Source of the DNA: Bradyrhizobium sp. Ec3.3
GTDB taxonomy: Bacteria; Pseudomonadota; Alphaproteobacteria; Rhizobiales; Xanthobacteraceae
Direction: 5' to 3'
Length of the DNA: 64,000 nucleotides
Assembly: GCF_000472925.1 (NCBI RefSeq)
Contig: NZ_AXAS01000010.1
Coordinates: 62,001 to 126,000, forward strand
Shown one piece after another: positions 43,569-51,948 of this stretch. Under the pieces are notes generated by a model, which saw only the letters and a program-made list of their open reading frames with translations, was not told where the DNA came from and ran no database searches. Numbering within the stretch: the first letter of the stretch is position 1; the number at the start of each line of letters is the position of its first letter. A program made the position numbers and the translations under genes.

Positions 43569-44837
43569 ATGAGTGAAAGGCCGCCCATTTCGCCCCGAAG
43601 TCCGCGTGCTGCGCTGGAGCCTGAACAGGTGCCGCCGCCGCCGAAGCGGTCGGACCGCGCGCGCAATCCCTTCGTGGTAATCGGCAACGCCATTATCACC
43701 ATCCTCCTGATCGCAATGCTCGGGGCCGGTGCGGTCTATTATTACGGCCGGCAGGTGCTCGAGGCGCCGGGGCCTCTCCAGGAAGACAAGATCGTCAACA
43801 TCCCCTCGCGTGCGGGTAAGCGCGACATCGCCGATACCCTGAACAGGGAAGGCGTCACCGACGTCAATCCCTGGATCTTCATCGCCAGCGTGGCTGCGCT
43901 GAAAGCGAGCTCGGACCTGAAGCCCGGCGAATATTCGTTCCAGAAGAACGCTTCGTTGCGCGACGTCATCGCCACCATCGTCGAAGGCAAGGTGGTGCAG
44001 CATGCGGTGACGATCCCCGAAGGCCTGACCTCCGAGCAGATCGTGGCGCGGCTGTCGGACAACGATATCTTCACCGGCAGCGTGCGCGAAGTGCCACGTG
44101 AGGGCACGCTGCTGCCGGAGACCTACAAGTTCCCGCGTGGCACCACGCGCGAGCAGGTGGTCCAGCGCATGCAGCAGGCACACAAGCGCGTGCTCGCTGA
44201 AATCTGGGAACGCCGCAGCCAGGACATTCCGATCAAGACGCCTGAGCAACTGGTTACGCTCGCCTCGATCGTGGAGAAGGAGACCGGCAAGCCCGACGAG
44301 CGCAGCCGTGTCGCTGCCGTGTTCGTCAATCGCTTGAAGCAAAAGATCAAGCTGCAGTCCGATCCGACCATCATCTACGGTCTTGTCGGCGGCAAGGGCA
44401 CACTGGGCCGCCCGATCAAGCGCAGCGAGATCACCCAGCCCTCGCCCTACAACACCTATGTCATCGACGGCCTGCCGCCGGGGCCGATCTCCAATCCCGG
44501 CCGCGCCTCGCTGGAGGCTGCCGCCAATCCGGCCCGCACCCGCGACCTCTATTTCGTCGCCGACGGTACCGGCGGCCACGCCTTCACCGAAACCTACGAC
44601 GCGCACCAGAAGAACGTCGCAAAGCTGCGCGCGATGGAGAAGCAGATCCAGAACGACACGGTGGAGCCGGCCGATGACGCCCAGGCGCCGGCCGCCGCCG
44701 CGCCCGCCGACCCCGCTCCGACCGCAACCACCAAGCCGCCGGCCCAGCAGAAGAAGCCGCCTGCGACGCGCCCGGCCAATCCTGCCCCGGCCCGCCAGGG
44801 GGCCGTGCAACCCTCGCCGCAGGTTATCCAGCGCTAG
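43569..44837 (+). CDS. mltG: Endolytic transglycosylase MltG
   Basis: MltG (YceG) cleaves nascent glycan strands and is thought to terminate their growth at the inner membrane. From the ATG at 43569 the 422-aa protein has a Pro-rich cytosolic tail, one membrane anchor (VVIGNAIITILLIAMLGAGA), a LysM-like region and the YceG domain. The catalytic Glu lies in TLASIVEKETGKP and SDPTIIYGL follows. A long Pro/Ala/Thr-rich C-terminal tail of about 70 residues ends the protein. An upstream in-frame TTG is less likely. It lies in the fab-mltG-yicC-gmk cluster. Confidence 0.94.
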   Translation: MSERPPISPRSPRAALEPEQVPPPPKRSDRARNPFVVIGNAIITILLIAMLGAGAVYYYGRQVLEAPGPLQEDKIVNIPSRAGKRDIADTLNREGVTDVNPWIFIASVAALKASSDLKPGEYSFQKNASLRDVIATIVEGKVVQHAVTIPEGLTSEQIVARLSDNDIFTGSVREVPREGTLLPETYKFPRGTTREQVVQRMQQAHKRVLAEIWERRSQDIPIKTPEQLVTLASIVEKETGKPDERSRVAAVFVNRLKQKIKLQSDPTIIYGLVGGKGTLGRPIKRSEITQPSPYNTYVIDGLPPGPISNPGRASLEAAANPARTRDLYFVADGTGGHAFTETYDAHQKNVAKLRAMEKQIQNDTVEPADDAQAPAAAAPADPAPTATTKPPAQQKKPPATRPANPAPARQGAVQPSPQVIQR

Positions 44838-44969
44838 AGCAGATCTGTGCGCTAAAGCCGCAAGGCTCACCTGCGGTGGTTACGGATTCCACTTTGCGGC
44901 AAAATAGTCTTAAGATTCGCGTGCCTTGATGGCTTTTGCGAATCTCATCTGTCTGGAGAAGTTCACCCG

Positions 44970-45857
44970 ATGGCGCTGTCGTCCATGACCGGCTTTGCCC
45001 GAAGCCACGGCGCTAGCGGGCCGTATACGTTCGAATGGGAATTGAAGTCGGTCAACGCCAAGGGCTTTGACCTGCGCGTGCGGCTGCCGCAGGGCTTTGA
45101 CGAGCTCGAGGCCCACGCCAAGAAACGCGCCGGCGAGGTTTTGTCGCGCGGTACGGTCTATGCCAATCTCAACGTCAAGCGCACCAACGCGGCGGCCACC
45201 GTGCGGATCAACGAGGACGTGCTCTCAGCCGTGCTGAAGGCTGCCTCGCAGATCGCCGGCAAGGTCGATGCGGTGGCGCCGAGCATCGACGGCCTTTTGG
45301 CCATCAAGGGCGTGATCGAGGTCGCCGAGCCCGAAGGCAACGAGGAAGAGGACAAGGCGGCGCGCACCGCCGCGGCCGAAGCCTTTAACAGGGCGCTCGC
45401 CGAGCTCGTCGACATGCGCAAGCGCGAGGGCACCTCGCTTGGCCAGATCCTGACCCAGCGCGTGGACGAGATCGAGGCGCTGGCGAAGAAGGCGGAAGCC
45501 GCGCCCGGGCGCAAGCCCGAGGCGATCAAGGCAAAACTCGCCGAACAGATCGCGACGCTGCTCGACACCTCCGATCGCTTCGATTCCGATCGCCTGATGC
45601 AGGAAGCGATCCTGATCGCGACCAGGGCCGACATCCGCGAGGAGCTCGACCGCATCGCCTCCCATGTCGCGCAGGCGCGCGAGTTGATCGGCAAGGGCGG
45701 CTCGATCGGGCGCAAGCTCGATTTCCTGGCGCAGGAGTTTCACCGCGAGGTCAATACCTGCTGCTCGAAGTCCAACGACATCGAGCTGACCAATACGGGG
45801 CTCGCCATGAAGAACGTGGTCGAGCAATTCCGCGAGCAGGTCCAGAATCTGGAGTGA
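44970..45857 (+). CDS. yicC: YicC/YloC family endoribonuclease
   Basis: This 295-aa protein begins MALSSMTGFARSHG, the invariant YicC N-terminus, and ends with GRKLDFLAQEFHREVNT and NDIELTNTGLAMKNVVEQ, both diagnostic. Family members are endoribonucleases linked to small-RNA decay. It ends 3 bp before gmk, a gene pair conserved widely. The 130-bp leader contains an 8-bp inverted repeat AGATTCGC/GCGAATCT (44913-44945). Confidence 0.95.
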   Translation: MALSSMTGFARSHGASGPYTFEWELKSVNAKGFDLRVRLPQGFDELEAHAKKRAGEVLSRGTVYANLNVKRTNAAATVRINEDVLSAVLKAASQIAGKVDAVAPSIDGLLAIKGVIEVAEPEGNEEEDKAARTAAAEAFNRALAELVDMRKREGTSLGQILTQRVDEIEALAKKAEAAPGRKPEAIKAKLAEQIATLLDTSDRFDSDRLMQEAILIATRADIREELDRIASHVAQARELIGKGGSIGRKLDFLAQEFHREVNTCCSKSNDIELTNTGLAMKNVVEQFREQVQNLE

Positions 45858-45860
45858 TCG

Positions 45861-46520
45861 ATGACGACGGGCGGGCACGGAACTGATGGTGTCGAGCGGC
45901 GCGGACTGATGTTCGTGCTGTCCTCACCCTCCGGTGCGGGCAAGACGACGCTGTCGCGCCTGTTGATCGAGCGGATGCCCGGGCTGAAGATGTCGGTCTC
46001 CGCGACCACGCGCGCGAAGCGGCCCGGCGAGGTCGACGGCCGCGACTATCTGTTCGTCGACAAGCCGCGCTTCGAGGCGATGGTGAAGGGTAACGAACTG
46101 CTGGAATGGGCGACCGTGTTCGACAACCGCTACGGCACGCCGCGCGCTCCGGTCGAGGCCGCGCTGTCGGCAGGGCAGGACGTGCTCTTCGACATCGACT
46201 GGCAAGGCACGCAGCAATTGCGGGAAAAGGCGCGCGCCGACGTCGTCAGCGTTTTCATCCTGCCGCCCTCGGCGGCCGATCTCGAGAAGCGGCTGCGCTC
46301 GCGCGCGCAGGATTCAGACGAGGTGATCCGCAAGCGGATGAGCCGCGCCAGCCACGAGATGAGCCACTGGGCCGAGTACGACTACATCGTCATCAACCAC
46401 GACGTCGATGAGGCCTTTGCCGAGGTGCAGTCGATCCTGAAGGCCGAGCGCCTCAAGCGCGAGCGGCGGATTGGCGTCGTTGGCTTTGTACGAGGTCTGC
46501 AAGGTCAGCTTCAGGGCTAG
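45861..46520 (+). CDS. gmk: Guanylate kinase
   Basis: Gmk phosphorylates GMP to GDP. The 219-aa protein has the P-loop SSPSGAGKTTLSRL near residue 22, the GMP-binding SVSATTRAKRPGEVDGRDY near 46 and DIDWQGTQQL near 110. The ATG follows the yicC stop by 3 bp. The last 68 bases overlap, antiparallel, the 3' end of the gene on the other strand; the C-terminal LKRERRIGVVGFVRGLQGQ resembles other rhizobial Gmk ends, so the overlap is not caused by a wrong gmk stop. Confidence 0.97.
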   Translation: MTTGGHGTDGVERRGLMFVLSSPSGAGKTTLSRLLIERMPGLKMSVSATTRAKRPGEVDGRDYLFVDKPRFEAMVKGNELLEWATVFDNRYGTPRAPVEAALSAGQDVLFDIDWQGTQQLREKARADVVSVFILPPSAADLEKRLRSRAQDSDEVIRKRMSRASHEMSHWAEYDYIVINHDVDEAFAEVQSILKAERLKRERRIGVVGFVRGLQGQLQG

Positions 46521-47766
46521 ACGGCGCCAGCCGCGGACCTTCCTTCGCCAGCCGTTCCAGGATCGCGGTGATCGCATCGATATCGATCGCGTCGGCATCG
46601 CGGTCGTCGCCGTCATCCGCCGCTGCATCGACAGCCGCGACATGCGGTTCGGCGGTTTCCGCGGCCGAGGCGATGTGCAGGTCGTTGCGGTCCAGATCCT
46701 CAGGGACCGGCTCTTCGAACTCGCTCGTTGCATCCTCGAGACGCTGATCAACGTGCGGCGTGGAGGTGCCATTGGTCTTGCCATTGGCGGTCTTGCCGTT
46801 GGCGTTGGCCGCCGTGGCCAGCGCAGCACCGAAATCGACCGGGCGCGGCCGCTGCGCGCGCGGGGCGGCAGTTGCGGCCGCATCGATCCACGGCGCGTGG
46901 CTCTTGTCGTCCTGCGCGTGCTCCCAGTTGATGCGGCGGCGTCCGCCTTCAACCTGGACGCGCCTGCGCGAGCCGGCGAAGCGATAGATGACGCTGCCGG
47001 TGATGCCGGCGAGCGCCAGCGCACCGCCGATGACAAGCAGCAGAGTCTGGAGCGAGCCGGTCGGCTTTTCGGCCGGGGCATCGGCCGCGGCGAGCGTCAT
47101 CGTGCCGGCGGACGCTGAAGCCTGAGGTTTCGGTGCGGGCCGCGCATCGGCGAGTTTTGGCGCAGGCGCGGCTTGCGGGGCGGGCGAGGGCGAGACGTTC
47201 GGGTCGGGCCAGCGCGCATCGACGGTCGGCTGACCTGCGCCGGCATCGGCCACCGCGACCGGACGCTGAAGCGTCGCGGGCGGGGTGCCAGGTGCGCTCG
47301 GCGCTGGGATCGATGCGGTCGTGTCGGGCGCGGGGCTCTGTGCCGTGAGTTCGGCGTGCGCGTTCTGCACCGAGAGCGGCGCAGGTTTGTCGACCTTCTG
47401 CGCGGGCGAGGTCGCCCGCGCGCTCGGGGTCGCCGGCGCGCCCTGGGTCGCCGGCGCGCCTTGCGTCGCCGGCGCGCTTTGCGTCGCCTGCGCGCTCTGG
47501 GCCGTTTTTGCGCCTTCTTCGCGCAGATACCAGCACTGCCGCTTGGTGCCGCGTTCGACACGGTAATACCAATGCTGCCCCTCGGGCGTTGTGCCCTTCG
47601 GAGCGCTAAGACAATCATCAGTAGCGTTCGGCGAATCTTGCGACGCATTCTGCGCGTCTGCTGCGGCCGGGACGTTCGCCGCGTTTTGCGATTCCGCACT
47701 CAAGGGTATGCCGGCGAGTACGCTTGCAAACAGGGCGGATATGAATTTCGCGGTTCGGTTGCCCAT
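46453..47766 (-). CDS. Pro/Ala-rich membrane protein of unknown function
   Basis: I do not recognise a named gene. The 437-aa product has a signal peptide (FISALFASVLAGIPLSA), then a small conserved-looking domain with EGQHWYYRVERGTKRQCWYLRE (two Cys including one before it). A ~170-residue Ala/Pro/Thr/Gln-rich stretch with GAPATQ repeats follows, then a membrane helix (LQTLLLVIGGALALAGITGSVIY) and a cytosolic tail with an Asp-rich helix. The topology is periplasmic domain, one span, cytosolic tail. The WYYRVERGTKRQCWYL motif occurs in other rhizobial exported proteins. Its 3' end overlaps gmk tail to tail by 68 bp. Confidence 0.75.
   Translation of the reverse strand: MGNRTAKFISALFASVLAGIPLSAESQNAANVPAAADAQNASQDSPNATDDCLSAPKGTTPEGQHWYYRVERGTKRQCWYLREEGAKTAQSAQATQSAPATQGAPATQGAPATPSARATSPAQKVDKPAPLSVQNAHAELTAQSPAPDTTASIPAPSAPGTPPATLQRPVAVADAGAGQPTVDARWPDPNVSPSPAPQAAPAPKLADARPAPKPQASASAGTMTLAAADAPAEKPTGSLQTLLLVIGGALALAGITGSVIYRFAGSRRRVQVEGGRRRINWEHAQDDKSHAPWIDAAATAAPRAQRPRPVDFGAALATAANANGKTANGKTNGTSTPHVDQRLEDATSEFEEPVPEDLDRNDLHIASAAETAEPHVAAVDAAADDGDDRDADAIDIDAITAILERLAKEGPRLAPSSPEADLADLVQSQRRQSAARA
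47411..47500 (-). repeat. 18-bp tandem repeats (GAPATQ)
   Basis: Five 18-bp units, from GTCGCCCGCGCGCTCGGG at 47411 to GTCGCCTGCGCGCTCTGG at 47483, encode the GAPATQ-type repeats of the protein that spans them. The middle units differ by one or two bases. It is a likely length-variable site. Confidence 0.85.
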
Positions 47767-48142
47767 CCTGGTCTCCCGGCTACGCCTTACGCAACACGTC
47801 ACTGTCGCCTTTCTCGTCAAAGAGTTGGGTGGCAATGAGCCGCAAATCCGGAGAGGATGAGGCTTAAATCGGGCCCGCGCAGCGTTCGTTCCGCCGCGAA
47901 AATGAACGATTTTCGGCTGCGACTGCCGCAAGCCCGAAATCCGCTAATATCCGTCGGAGCGGTGGAAGGTTCCCGAGCCGCTGCGGCACGGGTTGTTGGG
48001 GTCGGCGCTGGGGATAATGAGGTTCAGCCGCGCCCAACATCACGATTCCGGCAGTCTGCTGGCGCGGGCACAGAACGCCGATGCGGACGGCGCACATGCG
48101 CGGTAAACTTGTCCTGTCGATGTCGTTTGAGGGAGCATGCCC
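47767..48142. other. Intergenic region between divergent genes
   Basis: About 375 bp separate the Pro/Ala-rich membrane protein from the winged-helix gene. It contains no recognisable gene or strong hairpin. It must hold both promoters. The last bases before the winged-helix gene read TTTGAGGGAGC, its ribosome-binding site. Confidence 0.5.
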
Positions 48143-48661
48143 ATGGCCCTTCAGGATCATTCCGACAAGAGCACGCCCGCCAAGAACACTCCCGCCGACC
48201 TGTCCACCTGGGCCGCCGCGGGCGACGAGTTCGTTCTGCTCGACACCGTCCAGCCGCCGGCCCGCATCGCGATGGCAAGGGAGCGCATGCTGCTCAGCCG
48301 GCTCTATCTCGGCCTGATCCGCAGCCTCAACGACGATTACGGCGCAGACTTCGTCAGGCAGAATGACAGCGCCACGTTCCGCACCATCGGCATCTACCTG
48401 TTCCTGCGAACCGCGATGTGTTCGCCGGTGCGAGCGAGCACGGTTGCGGCCGCGCTGAAGCTACCGCGCGCAACCGTGTTGCGCAGGCTCGAGGAGATGA
48501 TCAAGCAGGGGTACGCGGAGCGGATCGGTAATGCCTACCGTGTCACCGACAAGGTCAACATCCCCGATTTGCAGCAGCGCTTGCAGCAGCGGATCGACAT
48601 GATCCTGGAGACGGCGCGCGAGTTGGCGAGGCTGACGGGCAGGGATGGACACGCGCATTGA
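48143..48661 (+). CDS. Winged-helix DNA-binding protein
   Basis: This 172-aa protein has a MarR-like winged helix in its second half (FLRTAMCSPVRASTVAAALK, then ATVLRRLEEMIKQGYAERI and YRVTDKVN). The N-terminal 40 residues are polar. ATG 48143 is preferred to 48137 because GAGGG is then 9 bp upstream instead of 3. It lies 165 bp before the orphan histidine kinase on the same strand, but no response regulator domain is present. The regulated gene is unknown. Confidence 0.75.
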   Translation: MALQDHSDKSTPAKNTPADLSTWAAAGDEFVLLDTVQPPARIAMARERMLLSRLYLGLIRSLNDDYGADFVRQNDSATFRTIGIYLFLRTAMCSPVRASTVAAALKLPRATVLRRLEEMIKQGYAERIGNAYRVTDKVNIPDLQQRLQQRIDMILETARELARLTGRDGHAH

Positions 48662-48825
48662 GGCTAAACGGCCGCAATCTCAATTTTGTAGGATTTGGAT
48701 AGTATGCCGCGGTTTTGCCGAAGCCGGAAAGACGTTGTGTGTCGTCCTGGGACGATAGCAGCGAGGGGGCCGGCTCAGCCAAAGAGGATGCGACCCGAAC
48801 CTACAAAAACAATGTCGAGGCGGTC

Positions 48826-50073
48826 ATGGCACAGGCGTCAAAATCAGCGCTCGCATCCGAGGTGTTGCTGTTTCCGGAGCAGCCCGCCCTGAAAGCGATC
48901 TACGACACCGCGCCGATTGGACTTGCCTGTCTCTCTCCGGATTGCCGCTATCTGCAAATCAACCAGCGCCTCACCGAGATCTGCGGTATCCCTGTCGAGA
49001 ACCATCTCGGCCGCTTCGTGCGGGATTGCGTTCCGGCCCTGGCGGATTCCGTCGCACAGATCGTCCGCTCGATCATGGAAACCGGAGAACCGGTTGTCGG
49101 CATAGAGGTTGCCGGCCAGCGCGCCGATCAGGCCGAGGAGCGCTACTGGGTGACCTATTGGCATCCGTTGCGCGCGCCCGGCGGCAAGATCGTTGCGGTC
49201 AACGTGGCTGCCGAGGAGATCACCGAACGCAAGCGCGCTGAACTGGAGCTGCGAGAGGCGAGAGACGCTGCCGAAACCGCGCTGCGTCGCTTGCGGGAAA
49301 CCCAGGAGTCGCTGGTGGAAGCTGAAAAGCTCGCGGCACTCGGCCGGATGGTTGCCGGCGTTGCACACGAGGTCAACGGTCCCGTGGGCAACAGCCTGAC
49401 GATCGCCTCGACGCTCCAGCGCAAGTCGGAGGCCTTCGCCTCGGAAGTTTCAGGCGGCAAGGTTCGACGCTCGAGCCTCAACGAGTTCGTCAGCCTCGCC
49501 GGCGATGTGTCCGCTCAACTCATCGCCAACCTGTCGCGCGCGGCGGAGCGGATCCAATCCTTCAAGCAGGGCGCGCTCGATCCGGGCCAGTCCACGCTGC
49601 GTCGCTTCAACGCTGCCGAGCTATCGGAACAATTGCTGTCGCATCTTGATCGCGAATGCCGTCGTCGCGGTATCGCGCTCGATCTGCGGCTCGCGCCAGC
49701 GCTCGAAATGGACAGCTATCCCGGTCCCTTCGGGCAGGTTCTGACCCATCTGGTCATGAATGCCATGACCCATGCATGGCCGGATGGCGCGGGAGGTCGG
49801 ATCCGTGTCGATCTGAGATCTGCGGGTGATGATCAGGTCGAACTCGTCGTGTCCGACGACGGCTGTGGAATGCCACCGGACGTCAAGCTCTCCGCTTTCG
49901 ATCCGTTTTTCACTACGCGGCGTCATCATGGGGCGACGGGTCTTGGACTGCACGTCGTCCATGCCGTCGTCACCGAACGCCTTGGCGGCCGGATCAGGCT
50001 GGACAGCGAGCCGGGGGCAGGGACGTACGTGCGGCTGATCTTTCCAAGAAGCGCACCACGGTCCGACGACTGA
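48826..50073 (+). CDS. PAS-containing sensor histidine kinase (orphan)
   Basis: This 415-aa cytoplasmic kinase has a PAS domain (about residues 15-135), a coiled-coil linker (ERKRAELELREARDAAETAL) and a HisKA domain with the phosphoacceptor His181 in VAGVAHEVNGPVGN. The HATPase domain has N-box NAMTHAW, G1 DDGCGMP, F FFTTRR and G2 GLGLHVVH. There is no membrane segment, so it senses an internal signal. ATG 48826 follows GAGGCGGTC; an upstream TTG at 48715 is possible. No response regulator is adjacent; the winged-helix gene upstream has no receiver domain. Confidence 0.9.
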   Translation: MAQASKSALASEVLLFPEQPALKAIYDTAPIGLACLSPDCRYLQINQRLTEICGIPVENHLGRFVRDCVPALADSVAQIVRSIMETGEPVVGIEVAGQRADQAEERYWVTYWHPLRAPGGKIVAVNVAAEEITERKRAELELREARDAAETALRRLRETQESLVEAEKLAALGRMVAGVAHEVNGPVGNSLTIASTLQRKSEAFASEVSGGKVRRSSLNEFVSLAGDVSAQLIANLSRAAERIQSFKQGALDPGQSTLRRFNAAELSEQLLSHLDRECRRRGIALDLRLAPALEMDSYPGPFGQVLTHLVMNAMTHAWPDGAGGRIRVDLRSAGDDQVELVVSDDGCGMPPDVKLSAFDPFFTTRRHHGATGLGLHVVHAVVTERLGGRIRLDSEPGAGTYVRLIFPRSAPRSDD

Positions 50074-50089
50074 TCCGTTCCGGGCCCGC

Positions 50090-50995
50090 TCAGCCCTCGG
50101 AGGGATCGCGGATCTCGCCGATCTTGTGAACCGCGACCTTGATCGACATGCCCTTGTAGTCCCCTGCATCCCCGAACCATGATCCCTCCAGTGGAATGGC
50201 CTGGCCGGGATGCCGGGCGACCGCGACCGGAATGAGATCGAACCCTGCATTGATCTGGTTGGTCGGATCGTAATCCAGCCATCCGGCGCCGGGGAGAAAC
50301 ACCTGGAGCCAGGCGTGCGTGGCGCCGGAGCCGGTCATGCCCACGGCGCCGCCATCCAGCGCCTGGTCATAGAGGTAGCCGCTGACGAAGCGCGAGGCGA
50401 GGCCGAGACGGCGCAGCGCCTCGATCATCAGCCAGGCATAGTCGCGGCAGGTCCCGGACCTGGTACGCAAGGTTTCGCTCGGCGTCTGGGTACCCTCGGA
50501 CTCCCGGGATCGGTAGCTGAAGCCTTCACGGAACGTGCGCAGGATCCGGCGCAGCACGTCGATCGTCTGGTCCTGGTCGCCGGCGACGAAGTTTTTCGTC
50601 CATGCTGCGAGGGTGCCGTCGGGGTCCTCGGCATGCGGGCGCAGATAGCCGGCGAGGTCGGTCCATTCGTCCGGCGAATACTGCACGGGAATCTCGTCCG
50701 CCCGCGACGCCAGGGGAAAGGACTCGATGCCCTTGATGCCGAAGAACACGCCGCGGACCTGGAAGGTGAAGGTCAACTCGCTGCTCGGCTCCGCGAACTC
50801 CATCACCGTAACGGTGTTGGAGCGGGAATCAGTAATCCAGTGGATCTTCGAAGATGGGTCGGTTTTCGCCGACCAACCGAGCAGTCGCGCGGACGCACCG
50901 CGCCTCGGCAGGAACATCGCCCGATGCGTCCCGAACGAAACAGGCTTTGCATATTTGTAGGTGGTGGTGTGCGTGATCTCGCCCAGCATGGCCAT
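50090..50995 (-). CDS. Transglutaminase-like protein
   Basis: This 301-aa cytoplasmic protein has an N-terminal transglutaminase-N beta domain and a core transglutaminase fold. The triad is visible: Cys in TRSGTCRDYAWLM near residue 185, His in SGATHAWLQVFLP near 225 and Asp in YDPTNQ near 243. Family members act as proteases or cross-linkers; rhizobial ones are often next to large alpha-E proteins, but none is here. There is no signal peptide. It converges on the histidine kinase gene with a gap of 16 bp. Confidence 0.9.
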   Translation of the reverse strand: MAMLGEITHTTTYKYAKPVSFGTHRAMFLPRRGASARLLGWSAKTDPSSKIHWITDSRSNTVTVMEFAEPSSELTFTFQVRGVFFGIKGIESFPLASRADEIPVQYSPDEWTDLAGYLRPHAEDPDGTLAAWTKNFVAGDQDQTIDVLRRILRTFREGFSYRSRESEGTQTPSETLRTRSGTCRDYAWLMIEALRRLGLASRFVSGYLYDQALDGGAVGMTGSGATHAWLQVFLPGAGWLDYDPTNQINAGFDLIPVAVARHPGQAIPLEGSWFGDAGDYKGMSIKVAVHKIGEIRDPSEG

Positions 50996-51065
50996 GCCGA
51001 CCTCCCTCGCGCGACCTGATGACGGTCCTGCGCAGTCAGGGCCGCCCCGAGAACGCCGGCCTACG

Positions 51066-51079
51066 TTGATCTATGTCAA
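51066..51079 (+). promoter_or_regulatory. FixK/FNR-type box upstream of the GlsB/YeaQ gene
   Basis: TTGATCTATGTCAA is a perfect TTGA-N6-TCAA palindrome and matches FixK2 sites of Bradyrhizobium (TTGAT-N4-GTCAA). The centre lies about 77 bp before the start codon at 51150. A class II site would put the transcription start near 51114, leaving a 36-nt leader. This suggests induction under low oxygen. Confidence 0.7.
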
Positions 51080-51149
51080 AGGCGCTGCCGTGCGATCTCT
51101 CTCAGGATGCCGATTGCCGCAGGTGCCGGCTCATGACAGGAGCAGCGAG

Positions 51150-51413
51150 ATGGGGATCCTCTGGACTATCATCATCGGCTTTATCGTCGGCCTGATCGCA
51201 AAATTCATCATGCCGGGGAGCAATGAGCCGAAGGGCTTCATCCTGACCACGATCCTGGGAGTCGTCGGCGCGTTCGTCGCGACGTTCCTGGGCCAGTCGG
51301 TGGGCTGGTACCGGGCGGGCGAATCCGCGGGCTTCATCGGCGCAATCGTCGGCGCAGTGATCCTGCTCGTCCTCTATGGCCTCCTCATGGGTCGCCAGGG
51401 GCGAACGAGCTGA
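51150..51413 (+). CDS. GlsB/YeaQ/YmgE family membrane protein
   Basis: This 87-aa protein has three hydrophobic segments, starting MGILWTIIIGFIVGLIAKFI with the family pattern MPGSNEPKGFILTTILGVVGAF. These small membrane proteins are stress-induced in many bacteria; their molecular role is not known. CAGGAGCAGCGAG precedes the ATG. A FixK-type box lies upstream. The next gene, 118 bp on, has a box of the same kind. Confidence 0.9.
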   Translation: MGILWTIIIGFIVGLIAKFIMPGSNEPKGFILTTILGVVGAFVATFLGQSVGWYRAGESAGFIGAIVGAVILLVLYGLLMGRQGRTS

Positions 51414-51461
51414 ACCCAGCCGCGGCGTTCGACAGGGGCCGAAGATCGGCGTTCACGCGGG

Positions 51462-51475
51462 TTGATCTGCGTCAA
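51462..51475 (+). promoter_or_regulatory. FixK/FNR-type box upstream of the 91-aa gene
   Basis: TTGATCTGCGTCAA is a second perfect TTGA-N6-TCAA palindrome, about 400 bp after the first and nearly the same in sequence. The centre lies 63 bp before the GTG at 51532. A transcription start near 51510 would fit a class II FixK-activated promoter. Confidence 0.7.
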
Positions 51476-51531
51476 CTGCCGGCCGGCTTATCGTGCGAGG
51501 ATAAGGGGAGAAAACTCAGCGGAGGTCGGAC

Positions 51532-51807
51532 GTGGACCGGGCAATGGAGCTGGCGCACCTTGCTGACGCGGAGGAGCGGATCGCCTTGGGCGAGCATCAC
51601 ATCGCAAAGCAGGAGCGGATTGTCGCCGAACTGGACCGCGATGGCCACGATGTCAGGAACGCGCTCGCACTGCTCGACACGTTTCGGCAGTCTCAGGTTC
51701 AGCACGTCGCGCACCGCGACTTCATCCTCACGCGGCTGGCGCAGGAGCCACGAGCCCCGAGCGGAGCGATCTACCAGCCGGGGCACTACGAAGGATCGGA
51801 AGGATAA
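51532..51807 (+). CDS. Small coiled-coil protein, FixK-box controlled
   Basis: This 91-aa protein has no membrane segment and no known domain. Its first 50 residues form an amphipathic helix with a heptad-like pattern (MELAHLADAEERIALGEHHIAKQERIVAELDR), and the rest is polar. The start is GTG at 51532 with CGGAGG upstream; an ATG four codons later is possible. The upstream FixK-type box matches that of the preceding GlsB/YeaQ-like gene, suggesting a shared low-oxygen response. Function is unknown. Confidence 0.7.
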   Translation: MDRAMELAHLADAEERIALGEHHIAKQERIVAELDRDGHDVRNALALLDTFRQSQVQHVAHRDFILTRLAQEPRAPSGAIYQPGHYEGSEG

Positions 51808-51948
51808 ACGAAAGCGCGGCGGGCGTGATCCGGTTCATGTCCATCGCTATCTGAGTTCGTTTTCGGTCTTGGCGCCTGATGGCCGGCCTCGCGGGGCGCG
51901 TTTTCCCGAATACTGAACCGACAGGTCGTTTCTGCCGACCAAATCCGC

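Noticed and set aside
48715..48825. TTG start giving a longer histidine kinase
   Set aside because: The extra 37 residues are polar without homology-like pattern, and the ATG at 48826 has a better ribosome-binding site; not fully excluded.
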